Below are positions 1 through 6,034 of a stretch of DNA of 28,616 bases, in pieces. Source of the DNA: an uncultured Lachnospiraceae bacterium. GTDB taxonomy: Bacteria; Bacillota; Clostridia; Lachnospirales; Lachnospiraceae. A program made the translations under genes and the position numbers. The stretch spans positions 1-28,616 of the forward strand of contig CAJUHG010000039.1 in NCBI GenBank assembly GCA_910586005.1, in the 5' to 3' direction. Each line of letters opens with the position of its first letter. The stretch's first letter is position 1. Below the pieces are notes generated by a model that saw only the letters and a list, made by a program, of their open reading frames with translations, searched no databases and was not told where the DNA came from.

Positions 1-35
1 AAAATAATGCCCGCCCTGTCGCAACCAGGACGGGC
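1..35 (-). terminator. Intrinsic terminator facing left, downstream of the integrase
   Basis: A 10-bp stem (9-18 paired with 26-35, one G-T pair on one strand) encloses a 7-base loop. Read on the minus strand it is GC-rich and is followed by ATTATTTT, a fair U-tract. It lies about 150 bases beyond the integrase stop, so it could end the integrase transcript, or it could belong to host DNA outside the prophage. Only the hairpin and tail are directly seen. Confidence 0.5.
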
Positions 36-133
36 GCCTCTTATTGAGAGGTAAATAACCCGCTTGGGAAGCTCCACCTTTGGAATGGGTCCCATGAAGG
101 GCATCTGTTAGCGCAGGTGTCCTTCTTTATTTA
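36..133 (+). other. Folded, probably host-side segment ending in a rightward terminator (likely attL region)
   Basis: No ORF is supported here. The segment has several self-complementary stretches (CCTCTTATTGAGAGG at 37-51; ATGGGTCCCAT at 85-95) and ends in a 12-bp stem (96-107 with 114-125, two G-U pairs, loop TTAGCG) followed by TTTATTT. That is an intrinsic terminator on the plus strand, so an RNA transcribed rightward from outside the window probably ends here. Integration into the 3' end of a structured RNA or short gene fits its position next to the integrase. I do not recognise the RNA family, and the att core cannot be defined without the right end. Confidence 0.4.
96..132 (+). terminator. 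Rightward intrinsic terminator
   Basis: A 12-bp hairpin (GAAGGGCATCTG, loop TTAGCG, CAGGTGTCCTTC) is followed by TTTATTT. Two of the pairs are G-U only when transcribed rightward; on the minus strand they become A-C mismatches. It would stop host transcription from entering the leftward integrase gene antisense. Confidence 0.65.
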
Positions 134-185
134 AAGAATAACATAAACGACTAGAAAGTTCAAGGAGTTTCTTTTATCGTTTGTT

Positions 186-1262
186 CTATTGTCGGAATTT
201 ATTCAAAGCATCTGCTAGTTTTTGGTCCTTATCTGGATACAAATGAGAATAAGTATCTAAAGTGGTTTTCACAGATTCATGTCCTAGGCGATTTGCTATT
301 TCCAGAGAGCTAAATCCCATTTCAATCAGCATACTGGCATGTGAGTGTCTGAGGTCATGAACCCTTATGAATGGAAGACCAGCATTTTCAGCAATCTTTT
401 TTATTTCTGTATCCAGAAAAGATTTGGTAAAATAAAATATCCTATCTTCCTTTTTAATTCCATATAATTTTGATACATATTCCATAATATCATCATATAA
501 AAAATCAGGAATAGATATACATCGTTTTGCTTTAGGAGTTTTTGGTTCTAGAAAAAGTTCCTCACCGTTTACCTTTGCATAGTTTTTATTAATATTTATC
601 CGCTTGGAAGGAAGAATATCTGCAGGTGTGAGGGCTAATAACTCTCCAGAGCGCATGCCAGTATAAAACAGGATATCAAAGGCTAGTTTTGCAGCAGATT
701 TTTGTATGGCATTAGAAAAAATTTCATATTGCTTTTGGGTCCAAATATTCATTTCTTCCGCCTTACTTTTTCCTATACTACCAGCTGCTCTGCATGGATT
801 AGCTGGTAGACGATAATGAGCCACAGCATAGTTCATGAGAGCAGATAATTGATTGTTGATGGTTTTCAGATAGGTCTGAGAAAATGGTTTTCCGTTCTCA
901 TCTCGATATGAAATCAATTCATTTTGCCATTTACGAATTTTGATAGTATCAATATCACATATTTTCAGTTTAGCAAAATAGGGAAGTAATTTCCCCTCAA
1001 TGATAAACCGCTTATTTTCCATTGTGGTAGGTTTTAAGCGGTGTTCCATATCTTCTAGGTAATTTTTTACAAGAGAAGAAAAAAGAATATCACTGGTACT
1101 ATTTTGTTGGTCCAATATAGACCTTTCATATTCTTTAGCTTCTCGTTGCGTCTTAAAACCGCGCTTACATATATGTTTTTTTTCTCCAGTCCAATTAGTA
1201 TAGTAAAAATTGGCATACCACATGGTTTTTCCATTTTTTAAGGTATATTTATAAGCTGGCAT
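186..1262 (-). CDS. int: Tyrosine site-specific integrase
   Basis: A 358-aa phage integrase of the lambda-Int/Tn916-Int type that inserts and, with an accessory protein, excises the prophage. The N-terminal 50 residues look like the arm-site-binding domain (WYANFYYTN and GFKTQREA motifs). Residues 60-155 form the SAM-like core-binding domain, and 170-350 the catalytic domain. The catalytic set is visible: R204 in TGMRSGE, a lysine at about 241-244, H302-x-x-R305 in HDLRHSH, H328 in LGHES and nucleophile Y338 in DTYSHLY. Length is normal and nothing looks broken. RBS AGAGGT precedes the ATG. It is the leftmost prophage gene and transcribes toward the boundary, the usual position beside attL. 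Confidence 0.97.
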   Translation of the reverse strand: MPAYKYTLKNGKTMWYANFYYTNWTGEKKHICKRGFKTQREAKEYERSILDQQNSTSDILFSSLVKNYLEDMEHRLKPTTMENKRFIIEGKLLPYFAKLKICDIDTIKIRKWQNELISYRDENGKPFSQTYLKTINNQLSALMNYAVAHYRLPANPCRAAGSIGKSKAEEMNIWTQKQYEIFSNAIQKSAAKLAFDILFYTGMRSGELLALTPADILPSKRININKNYAKVNGEELFLEPKTPKAKRCISIPDFLYDDIMEYVSKLYGIKKEDRIFYFTKSFLDTEIKKIAENAGLPFIRVHDLRHSHASMLIEMGFSSLEIANRLGHESVKTTLDTYSHLYPDKDQKLADALNKFRQ

Positions 1263-1400
1263 GGTTGTACCTCTGATTAATTATGATTGAAAGGTAAAAG
1301 TATTTATAAGCTCTAAAGATAATTCAAGATTTAACGTCATTATTTTAATTTTACAGCAGTTCCATATGCAAATTTATAAGATTAGAATGAATTTTGTGTT

Positions 1401-2240
1401 TTAAATTCGATTTATTTCAAAACGTATTCTATTAAAATCTGCCTTATAACAAATATTTTTAGATATAAAATTAAATGTTAAATTATTAAAATAGCCTTCA
1501 TAATCATCAATATTTGCATGAAGTTCTTCCAAAGCACTTATTAATTTTCCAATGACTCCCGGGGGTATAGAAAAACCTGTATCTTTATAATTACCAATGG
1601 TTAAATCAAGATAGCAAACTTGAAGTAATACTCTAAGTTGTTCTTCTATATTTTCCATATGCCATAAAATTTCCGATTGAACAAACAAATTGTTTCGATA
1701 TGCCTCATAATTTTTAGCTTTTAAATTTTTATTTTCATATTTTTTAACTATATTGAGCGCAAGATCATATTTAGAAAGTTCAGGATATTTTTGTTTTTCA
1801 GAATCAATTTCATCTAGTGAAAAGTTTAAAACATTTCTATATAAGTGCCAATATATTAGATGTTCATTTTGTTCTACAATATTTTTTCCTTTTTCTGTTA
1901 GAAGATAATATTTTTCTGTTAAATATTTTTGATAATCTGGAATATTTTGTTTTATGATATCTATTAAATTATCTTTTTTACCTTTTGGTTTTAAATTATT
2001 TTTAACAATTATATTTTTTAGCTCATCTACCTTACATTTTGATAAAACAAATTCATTAGGAGCATATTGTAAATAATCATATGTAAGTAATTTTTTTATT
2101 ACATTAGGCGTATCTAATTTGTATTCAAAAGACCAATAACTAGGTAAACATGTATTTATATTTTTCTTATCTAAATAGTTCAATAGCAATATTTCTTTAG
2201 GATATATATAAGATTTTTTTAAACAATCAAACAACCCCAT
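1401..2240 (-). CDS. SAP-domain protein of the lysogeny region
   Basis: A 279-aa protein, very A+T-rich even for this window, with RBS GAGAGGAAA before its ATG. Residues about 66-99 match a SAP motif (a helix-extended-helix putative DNA-binding module): K-x-DELKNII, then LKPKGKKDNLIDII. An upstream stretch, residues about 12-64, and the TEKG repeats near 107-120 resemble other small phage or restriction-associated SAP proteins. The C-terminal half is helical, with no motif I recognise. It lies between integrase and repressor, pointing the same way, so it is probably expressed in the lysogen. Such positions often carry lysogenic-conversion or superinfection-exclusion genes; that role is inference from location only. 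Confidence 0.7.
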   Translation of the reverse strand: MGLFDCLKKSYIYPKEILLLNYLDKKNINTCLPSYWSFEYKLDTPNVIKKLLTYDYLQYAPNEFVLSKCKVDELKNIIVKNNLKPKGKKDNLIDIIKQNIPDYQKYLTEKYYLLTEKGKNIVEQNEHLIYWHLYRNVLNFSLDEIDSEKQKYPELSKYDLALNIVKKYENKNLKAKNYEAYRNNLFVQSEILWHMENIEEQLRVLLQVCYLDLTIGNYKDTGFSIPPGVIGKLISALEELHANIDDYEGYFNNLTFNFISKNICYKADFNRIRFEINRI

Positions 2241-2293
2241 AGTAATTTCCTCTCATTATTGTTTTAATATTTTTATTTTGTTTTTTAGTTTTT

Positions 2294-2328
2294 TTCCCTT
2301 CGGTACCACACGAAGGGAATTATTTTTT
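2294..2328 (+). terminator. Perfect 9-bp hairpin with a rightward U-tract, overlapping the repressor stop
   Basis: TTCCCTTCG (2294-2302), an 8-base loop and CGAAGGGAA (2311-2319), followed on the plus strand by TTATTTTTTT. On the minus strand the bases after the stem are A-rich, so it is a good terminator only for rightward, i.e. antisense, transcription, although both flanking genes point left. It overlaps the last codons of the leftward repressor gene. It may also protect the 3' end of that transcript. Confidence 0.6.
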
Positions 2329-2763
2329 TGGATCATTGGTTCCAGTCTTCTTTAGTGGCTCATCTGCTGCAACAGAATCATACCACTGCTCTTTTATATA
2401 TTTTTGCATATCTCCAATTATAATATCGCGATTTTGTTCATTGAGTTGTTGAAATAATAATATAAATTTTTCATCAAATTCTTTGACTATATTCTCTTTG
2501 GATTCTATTTTTAAATCTGGAAAATAGTATCCTAAAGAACCATATGAATTTTCATCTTCATTTTCAGGATATCCCATTAATGTTGTTATGGTAGTGCCTA
2601 AATAATCAGCAATTGCTGAAACTACCTTAGCGTTTGGTATTGTGCCACGTTTATTCCAATCAACAAAAGAATTTCTGCTTAAATTCAAATCTTTTAACAT
2701 TTGATTTTTTGAAATTTTCTGTTCTTTTAATAGTTGAGTAACTATTTCTACAAAAGGATTCAA
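2320..2763 (-). CDS. XRE-family phage repressor 1 (CI-like)
   Basis: A 147-aa helix-turn-helix repressor, HTH about residues 4-62 (KNQMLKDLNLSRNSFVDW recognition region), with a helical C-terminal part for oligomerisation and no peptidase-type cleavage domain, so it is not a LexA/CI-type autoprotease. I chose the TTG at 2763: GGAGG lies 8 bases before it, whereas any start further upstream would contain its own ribosome site. It diverges from a rightward promoter with two TTCAGC-N4-GCTGAA operators, its likely targets; binding there would shut the promoter and adjust its own expression. It resembles the second repressor at 3071-3508 only in fold, and their operators differ. Confidence 0.9.
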   Translation of the reverse strand: MNPFVEIVTQLLKEQKISKNQMLKDLNLSRNSFVDWNKRGTIPNAKVVSAIADYLGTTITTLMGYPENEDENSYGSLGYYFPDLKIESKENIVKEFDEKFILLFQQLNEQNRDIIIGDMQKYIKEQWYDSVAADEPLKKTGTNDPKK

Positions 2764-2780
2764 AATGAACACCTCCAAAA

Positions 2781-2796
2781 TTCAGCGAATGCTGAA
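2781..2796. promoter_or_regulatory. Operator O1 of switch 1
   Basis: A perfect inverted repeat TTCAGC-GAAT-GCTGAA, 17 bases upstream of the repressor 1 TTG start and just upstream of its ribosome site. It shares both 6-bp arms with the operator at 2811-2826, centre to centre 30 bp (about three helical turns), which would allow cooperative repressor binding on one DNA face. Confidence 0.85.
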
Positions 2797-2804
2797 GAAA
2801 ATAC

Positions 2805-2833
2805 TTGACATTCAGCGTTTGCTGAATTATAAT
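2805..2833 (+). promoter_or_regulatory. Rightward promoter of switch 1 with operator O2 filling the spacer
   Basis: TTGACA (2805-2810), exactly 17 bp, then TATAAT (2828-2833), a fully consensus sigma-A promoter. The spacer is occupied by a second operator, TTCAGC-GTTT-GCTGAA (2811-2826), so a bound repressor would directly block RNA polymerase. It drives the 61-aa gene at 2908. Confidence 0.92.
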
Positions 2834-2907
2834 AACAATGTAAAACAACAAGTTACAAATAATTTTTAGAACAATCACCAGTATTGGCTGGAGAAAGGAG
2901 TTAAGTA

Positions 2908-3093
2908 ATGAAAAATATAGCAGATGATTTGGAAGCACGTATCACTTCCATAGAGAAAAGGCTTAATAATATGGAAAGATACGCAATCACAAAGGATGAT
3001 TTTGAAAAAGAACTTACTGTTTTAATAAAAAGACAGGTAGATATCTCAAAGAATGACTGTGATGATTGGATCAATGAGGTTCTTGGTTCTTGA
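2908..3093 (+). CDS. Small coiled-coil protein under the switch 1 promoter
   Basis: 61 aa, rich in charged residues, with a heptad-like segment (LEARITSIEKRLNNMERY) that suggests a short coiled coil. No HTH is visible, so it is not an obvious Cro. RBS AAAGGAG sits 7 bases before the ATG. It is the first gene after the consensus promoter at 2805-2833, and its last 23 bases overlap the tail of the convergent repressor 2 gene, so its transcription runs antisense into that gene. Function unknown; an antirepressor-like or coupling role between the two switches is speculation from position. Confidence 0.75.
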   Translation: MKNIADDLEARITSIEKRLNNMERYAITKDDFEKELTVLIKRQVDISKNDCDDWINEVLGS

Positions 3094-3508
3094 TCAACTC
3101 TGCATGATAGGCTTTTAGGATATCGAGACAGATGTTTGCTGCTATTTTGGCACTGTCTTCATATTGTTTGGTATTCATATTAGGATGTTCACTTAAGTAT
3201 TTTTGATTATTTCTGTCTATTTTAGATAGAACGTCAGAAAGAATTTTTTCAAAATCAATATTGTAGAGATTATCCATAATCACTACCTCCTGTTTATTTT
3301 TATTCACCTCAGAGTTGTCCGTTCTGCCTAAAAGGTAGTCGACGGAGCAGCCAAGGTAGTCGGCAATTTTGTTTAGCATTTCGCCACTAGGGATGCTACC
3401 AGATTTCCACTTTGTTATTACACCAGAAGATATGCCAAGTTCTTTTGCTAACGGATTAGGTTTAGTACCTCTTTTTAGACAAAGTTCATAAAAACGATTC
3501 CAAAACAT
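3071..3508 (-). CDS. XRE-family phage repressor 2
   Basis: A 145-aa helix-turn-helix protein with the HTH in about residues 4-62 (LAKELGISSGVITKWKSG, then IADYLGCSVDYLLG, a classic phage repressor signature) and a helical C-terminal region. RBS AGGAGGTG precedes the ATG at 3508. It has its own pair of TCTCA(C/G)-N4-GTGAGA operators and a rightward promoter upstream, an architecture identical to that of repressor 1 although the operator sequence differs. It lies downstream of switch 1, convergent with the 61-aa gene. It could be the main immunity repressor, or an independent control gene for the early operon. Confidence 0.9.
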   Translation of the reverse strand: MFWNRFYELCLKRGTKPNPLAKELGISSGVITKWKSGSIPSGEMLNKIADYLGCSVDYLLGRTDNSEVNKNKQEVVIMDNLYNIDFEKILSDVLSKIDRNNQKYLSEHPNMNTKQYEDSAKIAANICLDILKAYHAELIKNQEPH

Positions 3509-3545
3509 ACTAGCACCTCCTAAAAATTTGTGGAAATCGCTAAAA

Positions 3546-3561
3546 TCTCAGAAAAGTGAGA
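3546..3561. promoter_or_regulatory. Operator O1' of switch 2
   Basis: TCTCAG-AAAA-GTGAGA, one mismatch from a perfect inverted repeat and matching the arms of the operator at 3575-3590. Centres are 29 bp apart. It lies upstream of the repressor 2 start, mirroring O1 of switch 1. Confidence 0.8.
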
Positions 3562-3568
3562 AAAACAC

Positions 3569-3597
3569 TTGAAATCTCACCATAGTGAGATTATAAT
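3569..3597 (+). promoter_or_regulatory. Rightward early promoter of switch 2 with operator O2' in the spacer
   Basis: TTGAAA (3569-3574), 17 bp, TATAAT (3592-3597), one base off consensus. The spacer contains TCTCAC-CATA-GTGAGA (3575-3590), part of a longer perfect repeat with 8-bp arms. It reads into the 37-aa peptide at 3664 and the whole early region, so it is the likely main early lytic promoter. Confidence 0.92.
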
Positions 3598-3663
3598 AAC
3601 AACATACAACAAAAGATTGCAACAATACCAATCACTGGTAGTAACCATAGAAAGGAGCGTGAC

Positions 3664-3777
3664 ATGAATCAAGAGTTTCAGCCCAAGAGGAATCTTGCTT
3701 ATTTGTATCTGACATTATACTATCCTCGCTTTCATTTGGAATATTTTACACAGGATTATTTTAACACATTATTGTAA
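3664..3777 (+). CDS. 37-aa peptide, first gene of the early operon
   Basis: ATG with RBS AAGGAG at 6 bases, 37 codons, stop at 3775-3777. The product is rich in aromatic residues (YLYLTLYYPRFHLEYF). No family is recognised. It is the first reading frame after the switch 2 promoter, in the same place as the 61-aa gene after switch 1. It may be a real small regulator or a leader peptide; the good ribosome site is the main support. Confidence 0.55.
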   Translation: MNQEFQPKRNLAYLYLTLYYPRFHLEYFTQDYFNTLL

Positions 3778-3807
3778 TTTTTTAAAGCAAAAGAAAGGAG
3801 AAATTTC

Positions 3808-4011
3808 ATGAGAAAAACAATTTCACCATGGGGACTTAAATGCAAGGCACAAATGATTCTTTTAGGATTTAGTCTGAAAGACCTAGCAGAATCCGTGGAA
3901 TTATCACCAACATATGTATCTTCAATTATAAATGGAAGAATGATTGCACCAGAAGAAACAGTTGAAAAAATTAGTAAAACATTACAAGTTGACATGACTT
4001 CCGTTGATTAA
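3808..4011 (+). CDS. Small XRE-family HTH protein (Cro-like)
   Basis: A 67-aa protein that is essentially one HTH domain: GFSLKDLAESVELSPTYVSSI is the helix-turn-helix, and the C-terminal helix ends at TLQVDMTSVD. RBS AAAGGAG is 9 bases before the ATG. As the first recognisable rightward regulator after the early promoter it fits a Cro-type repressor that turns off the lysogenic side during lytic growth. Its operator preference cannot be read from sequence. Other phage HTH proteins of this size act as activators. Confidence 0.85.
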   Translation: MRKTISPWGLKCKAQMILLGFSLKDLAESVELSPTYVSSIINGRMIAPEETVEKISKTLQVDMTSVD

Positions 4012-4038
4012 ATTATAAAACATGAGGTGAAAAAGAAA

Positions 4039-4518
4039 ATGGCAAATATTACAGCGAAGACAAGCTCCAATACTTTTTATAAAGCACGTTGTGAGGCAGC
4101 AGCGCACAATGAGCAATTATGTAGTCGTGAGGGGGCAGCAGATATAATTTCTGTTGAAAGAGGTAGACTGTATCGAATAGAAAGTGGTATTGCAAATCCA
4201 TATCCAGAAGAAGTTCATATGATGGCAGATTTATACCATGCTCCTGAGCTTAGAAATTATTATTGTACAGAAATGTGTCCATTGGGTTGTGAAATGCAAA
4301 AAGTCAGTCTGGAAGGATTTGACCGTATATCAATTAGAGTATTTTCTGCATTAAAAAAACTAAAAGGAACAGGAGAACTTCTGCTAGAAATAGCAGAAGA
4401 TGGGATAGTTTCCGAAGATGAAAAGCCAGATATGTATAAAATACTGAAGAATCTTGAAGAATTGCAAGCAGTTACTCAAAATATGAAAGTTTGGGTGAAA
4501 AAAAATTTGACAAGATAG
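4039..4518 (+). CDS. XRE-like HTH regulator with Cys-rich segment
   Basis: 159 aa from ATG 4039, chosen over GTG 4027 because the GAGGTG containing that GTG is itself the ribosome site 9 bases before the ATG. Residues about 25-70 form an HTH (LCSREGAADIISVERGRLYRIE). A NPYPEEVHMMADLY segment and a YYCTEMCPLGCEM Cys cluster follow (three Cys within nine residues), then a helical tail. This arrangement is typical of a family common in clostridial prophages and mobile elements. Probable early transcription regulator; the Cys cluster could bind metal. Confidence 0.8.
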   Translation: MANITAKTSSNTFYKARCEAAAHNEQLCSREGAADIISVERGRLYRIESGIANPYPEEVHMMADLYHAPELRNYYCTEMCPLGCEMQKVSLEGFDRISIRVFSALKKLKGTGELLLEIAEDGIVSEDEKPDMYKILKNLEELQAVTQNMKVWVKKNLTR

Positions 4519-4528
4519 GAGGAATTGC

Positions 4529-4753
4529 ATGGAATCGTTAGCAACAGCACCCGGAGTAATTTCTACTGCATCAAATTATTACATAGGAGCAAAAGAAGTT
4601 ATGTGGTATTTAGGATGTAAGGGAAATACAGCATATAAGATAATCAGAGGTTTACGAAAAGAACTTATAGATGCAGGAAGATTATACCCCGGGGTACCAC
4701 AAGGCAGAGTTCCAAAAAAGTATTTTTTAGAAAGATGCATGATTGAAGAGTAG
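4529..4753 (+). CDS. Small DNA-binding protein, excisionase-like
   Basis: 74 aa, RBS AGGAGG at 7 bases. Residues 20-50 (YYIGAKEVMWYLGCKGNTAYKIIRGL) read as a winged-HTH of the MerR/excisionase type used by small accessory proteins of clostridial mobile elements, followed by a basic segment ending RVPKKYF. The integrase family above needs such a partner to excise, and no other Xis candidate is visible. Transcription regulator is the alternative. Confidence 0.6.
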   Translation: MESLATAPGVISTASNYYIGAKEVMWYLGCKGNTAYKIIRGLRKELIDAGRLYPGVPQGRVPKKYFLERCMIEE

Positions 4754-4762
4754 GGGTGAGAC

Positions 4763-4882
4763 ATGTCATATTACAAAATTTGTGCAAAGTGTGGAAATAA
4801 CTTGGACCCATGCGAGAAATGTAACTGTGAAAATGCTTTTGTGTTTGAGGAGGGAAATTATGAAAGTAAGAGTTATTGTTAG
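4763..4882 (+). CDS. 39-aa Cys-rich zinc-ribbon-like protein
   Basis: ATG with RBS GGGGTGAG. The 39 codons have seven Cys, mostly in CxxC-type spacing (CAKC, CEKCNC). Its last 23 bases overlap the start of the SleB-like gene, whose ribosome site lies within it, so the two are probably translationally coupled. Function unknown. Small enough to be missed by automatic calling. Confidence 0.6.
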   Translation: MSYYKICAKCGNNLDPCEKCNCENAFVFEEGNYESKSYC

Positions 4883-5495
4883 TCTTTTAATGGTTATAGG
4901 ACTGGCAGTGCTCTCCGTGGCAGCATTTGTGAATACAGGGAACATAACATCAACTAATACCACAGTCAAACAGAATATAAAGGTAGAAGTAGTAATTGCC
5001 AGTATCACAGAGAAATTGGTGGTTTTGGTAACAGAAAGAGCAGCATTTGTAGAGACATTTTCTATAGATGAGCTAACATCAGTGTCTTATCAATCACAAG
5101 CAGGAAAAAAGTCACAGGATGATTATCTTCTTGCAAAAATTGCAATGGCAGAGGCAGAAGGAGAAGATATAGAGGGAAAAGTTCTTGTGATGCTGGTAGT
5201 TCTCAATCGGGTTCGATCCAATGAATTTCCAAATACAGTTGAAGCTGTAATCTTTCAACCGAAACAATTTAGTCCTGTTATGGATGGAAGGTTTGACAGG
5301 ATAGAACCAAATGATGATTGTTGGAAAGCTCTTTCAATGATAAAGCGAAAGAATTGGGATAAAAGTATGGGAGCAACTTATTTTGAGAGCAAGAGCAAAT
5401 CCACTTGGCACAGTGAAAATTTAAAATTCTTGTTTCAACATGGAAATCATTATTTTTATAAAGAATATGAAAAAGGGATGGATGAAGATGTTTAA
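4860..5495 (+). CDS. Membrane-anchored SleB/CwlJ-type cell wall hydrolase
   Basis: 211 aa from ATG 4860 (RBS GGAGGG at 7 bases); an upstream in-frame extension has no ribosome site. Residues 4-23 form a signal anchor (VIVSLLMVIGLAVLSVAAFV). The catalytic Hydrolase_2 domain (residues 88-205) has the acidic motif AMAEAEGE with its probable catalytic Glu, VVLNRVRSNEFP, and QPKQFSPV, as in spore-cortex and cell-wall lytic enzymes. In phages such proteins are usually in lysis cassettes; here it is in the early arm, directly before a two-helix membrane protein. It may modify the wall for DNA entry or act as an early lysis factor. Confidence 0.88.
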   Translation: MKVRVIVSLLMVIGLAVLSVAAFVNTGNITSTNTTVKQNIKVEVVIASITEKLVVLVTERAAFVETFSIDELTSVSYQSQAGKKSQDDYLLAKIAMAEAEGEDIEGKVLVMLVVLNRVRSNEFPNTVEAVIFQPKQFSPVMDGRFDRIEPNDDCWKALSMIKRKNWDKSMGATYFESKSKSTWHSENLKFLFQHGNHYFYKEYEKGMDEDV

Positions 5496-5703
5496 ACACA
5501 GGATTGTTAGAGAATTGCTAGAAGCTTTGTATGCCATAATGGTTACATTTTCCATAGGAAGGTGGGCTATTCATATAGCGTATTTAGAAAGGGGGTATGA
5601 AAGTATTGGTGGGGAATATTGTTTTATCCTTATAGCATATTGTTGCGCTTGGAAAACAATACATTATTTTTTTGACATATTGGAGGACTTAAGAAATGAG
5701 TGA
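5482..5703 (+). CDS. Small two-helix membrane protein
   Basis: About 73 aa. Hydrophobic segments at about residues 8-28 (LLEALYAIMVTFSIGRWAIHIA) and 44-62 (CFILIAYCCAWKTIHYFF) with a charged tail, so probably two membrane spans. The start is uncertain: ATG 5482 or ATG 5488, both after AGGGATGG. It overlaps the end of the SleB-like gene by 14 bases and the next gene by 8. Size, topology and neighbour allow a holin-like role for export of the hydrolase, but the hydrolase has its own anchor and there is no family match that I know of. Confidence 0.65.
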   Translation: MKMFKHRIVRELLEALYAIMVTFSIGRWAIHIAYLERGYESIGGEYCFILIAYCCAWKTIHYFFDILEDLRNE

Positions 5704-5983
5704 AGTTATAAAAAAAGAAGAGGTAGAGCAGCTTCTTAGAAGCAAAATAACTGAGGAACAATTTAAGGAGGCATTGGATTATGCCAAAAGAAAGCAGGCT
5801 TACATATATAATCGAGAGCAGAGCCCAGTCGTATTGCAGCGTTGGTATCTTGTAAAGCTGACAGAGGAATATGTTAGAAGCCTTGCCTTCTCAAAATTTA
5901 CTATGGATTTATGTAGAAATTTGCGTGATATGGAAAAAGAGCACCCAAACAATGAGGTGCCCAAATGTACAATCATATTGTAG
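5696..5983 (+). CDS. Small helical phage protein of unknown function
   Basis: 95 aa, RBS GGAGG at 9 bases from the ATG, which overlaps the previous stop (ATGAGTGA). Highly charged and helical, no motif recognised. It belongs to the early operon by spacing. Ends 51 bases before the putative recombination gene. Confidence 0.7.
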   Translation: MSEVIKKEEVEQLLRSKITEEQFKEALDYAKRKQAYIYNREQSPVVLQRWYLVKLTEEYVRSLAFSKFTMDLCRNLRDMEKEHPNNEVPKCTIIL

Positions 5984-6034
5984 CAAATTCTGCTTTATAA
6001 ATCAAGCATAAATTACAATATGGAGGTAATTTTT

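Noticed and set aside
1..133. tRNA, 4.5S, RNase P or tmRNA gene
   Set aside because: None of the diagnostic elements (TTCGA loop, CCA end, GGAAGG-type SRP loop, tmRNA CCA) was found; 6S RNA could not be confirmed or excluded by eye.
2660..2938. Minus-strand frame crossing the switch 1 promoter
   Set aside because: Overlaps the operators, the promoter and the repressor gene; no motif or RBS.
4743..4859. N-terminal extension of the SleB-like protein
   Set aside because: No ribosome site before 4743, and GGAGGG with ATG 4860 directly precedes a proper signal anchor.
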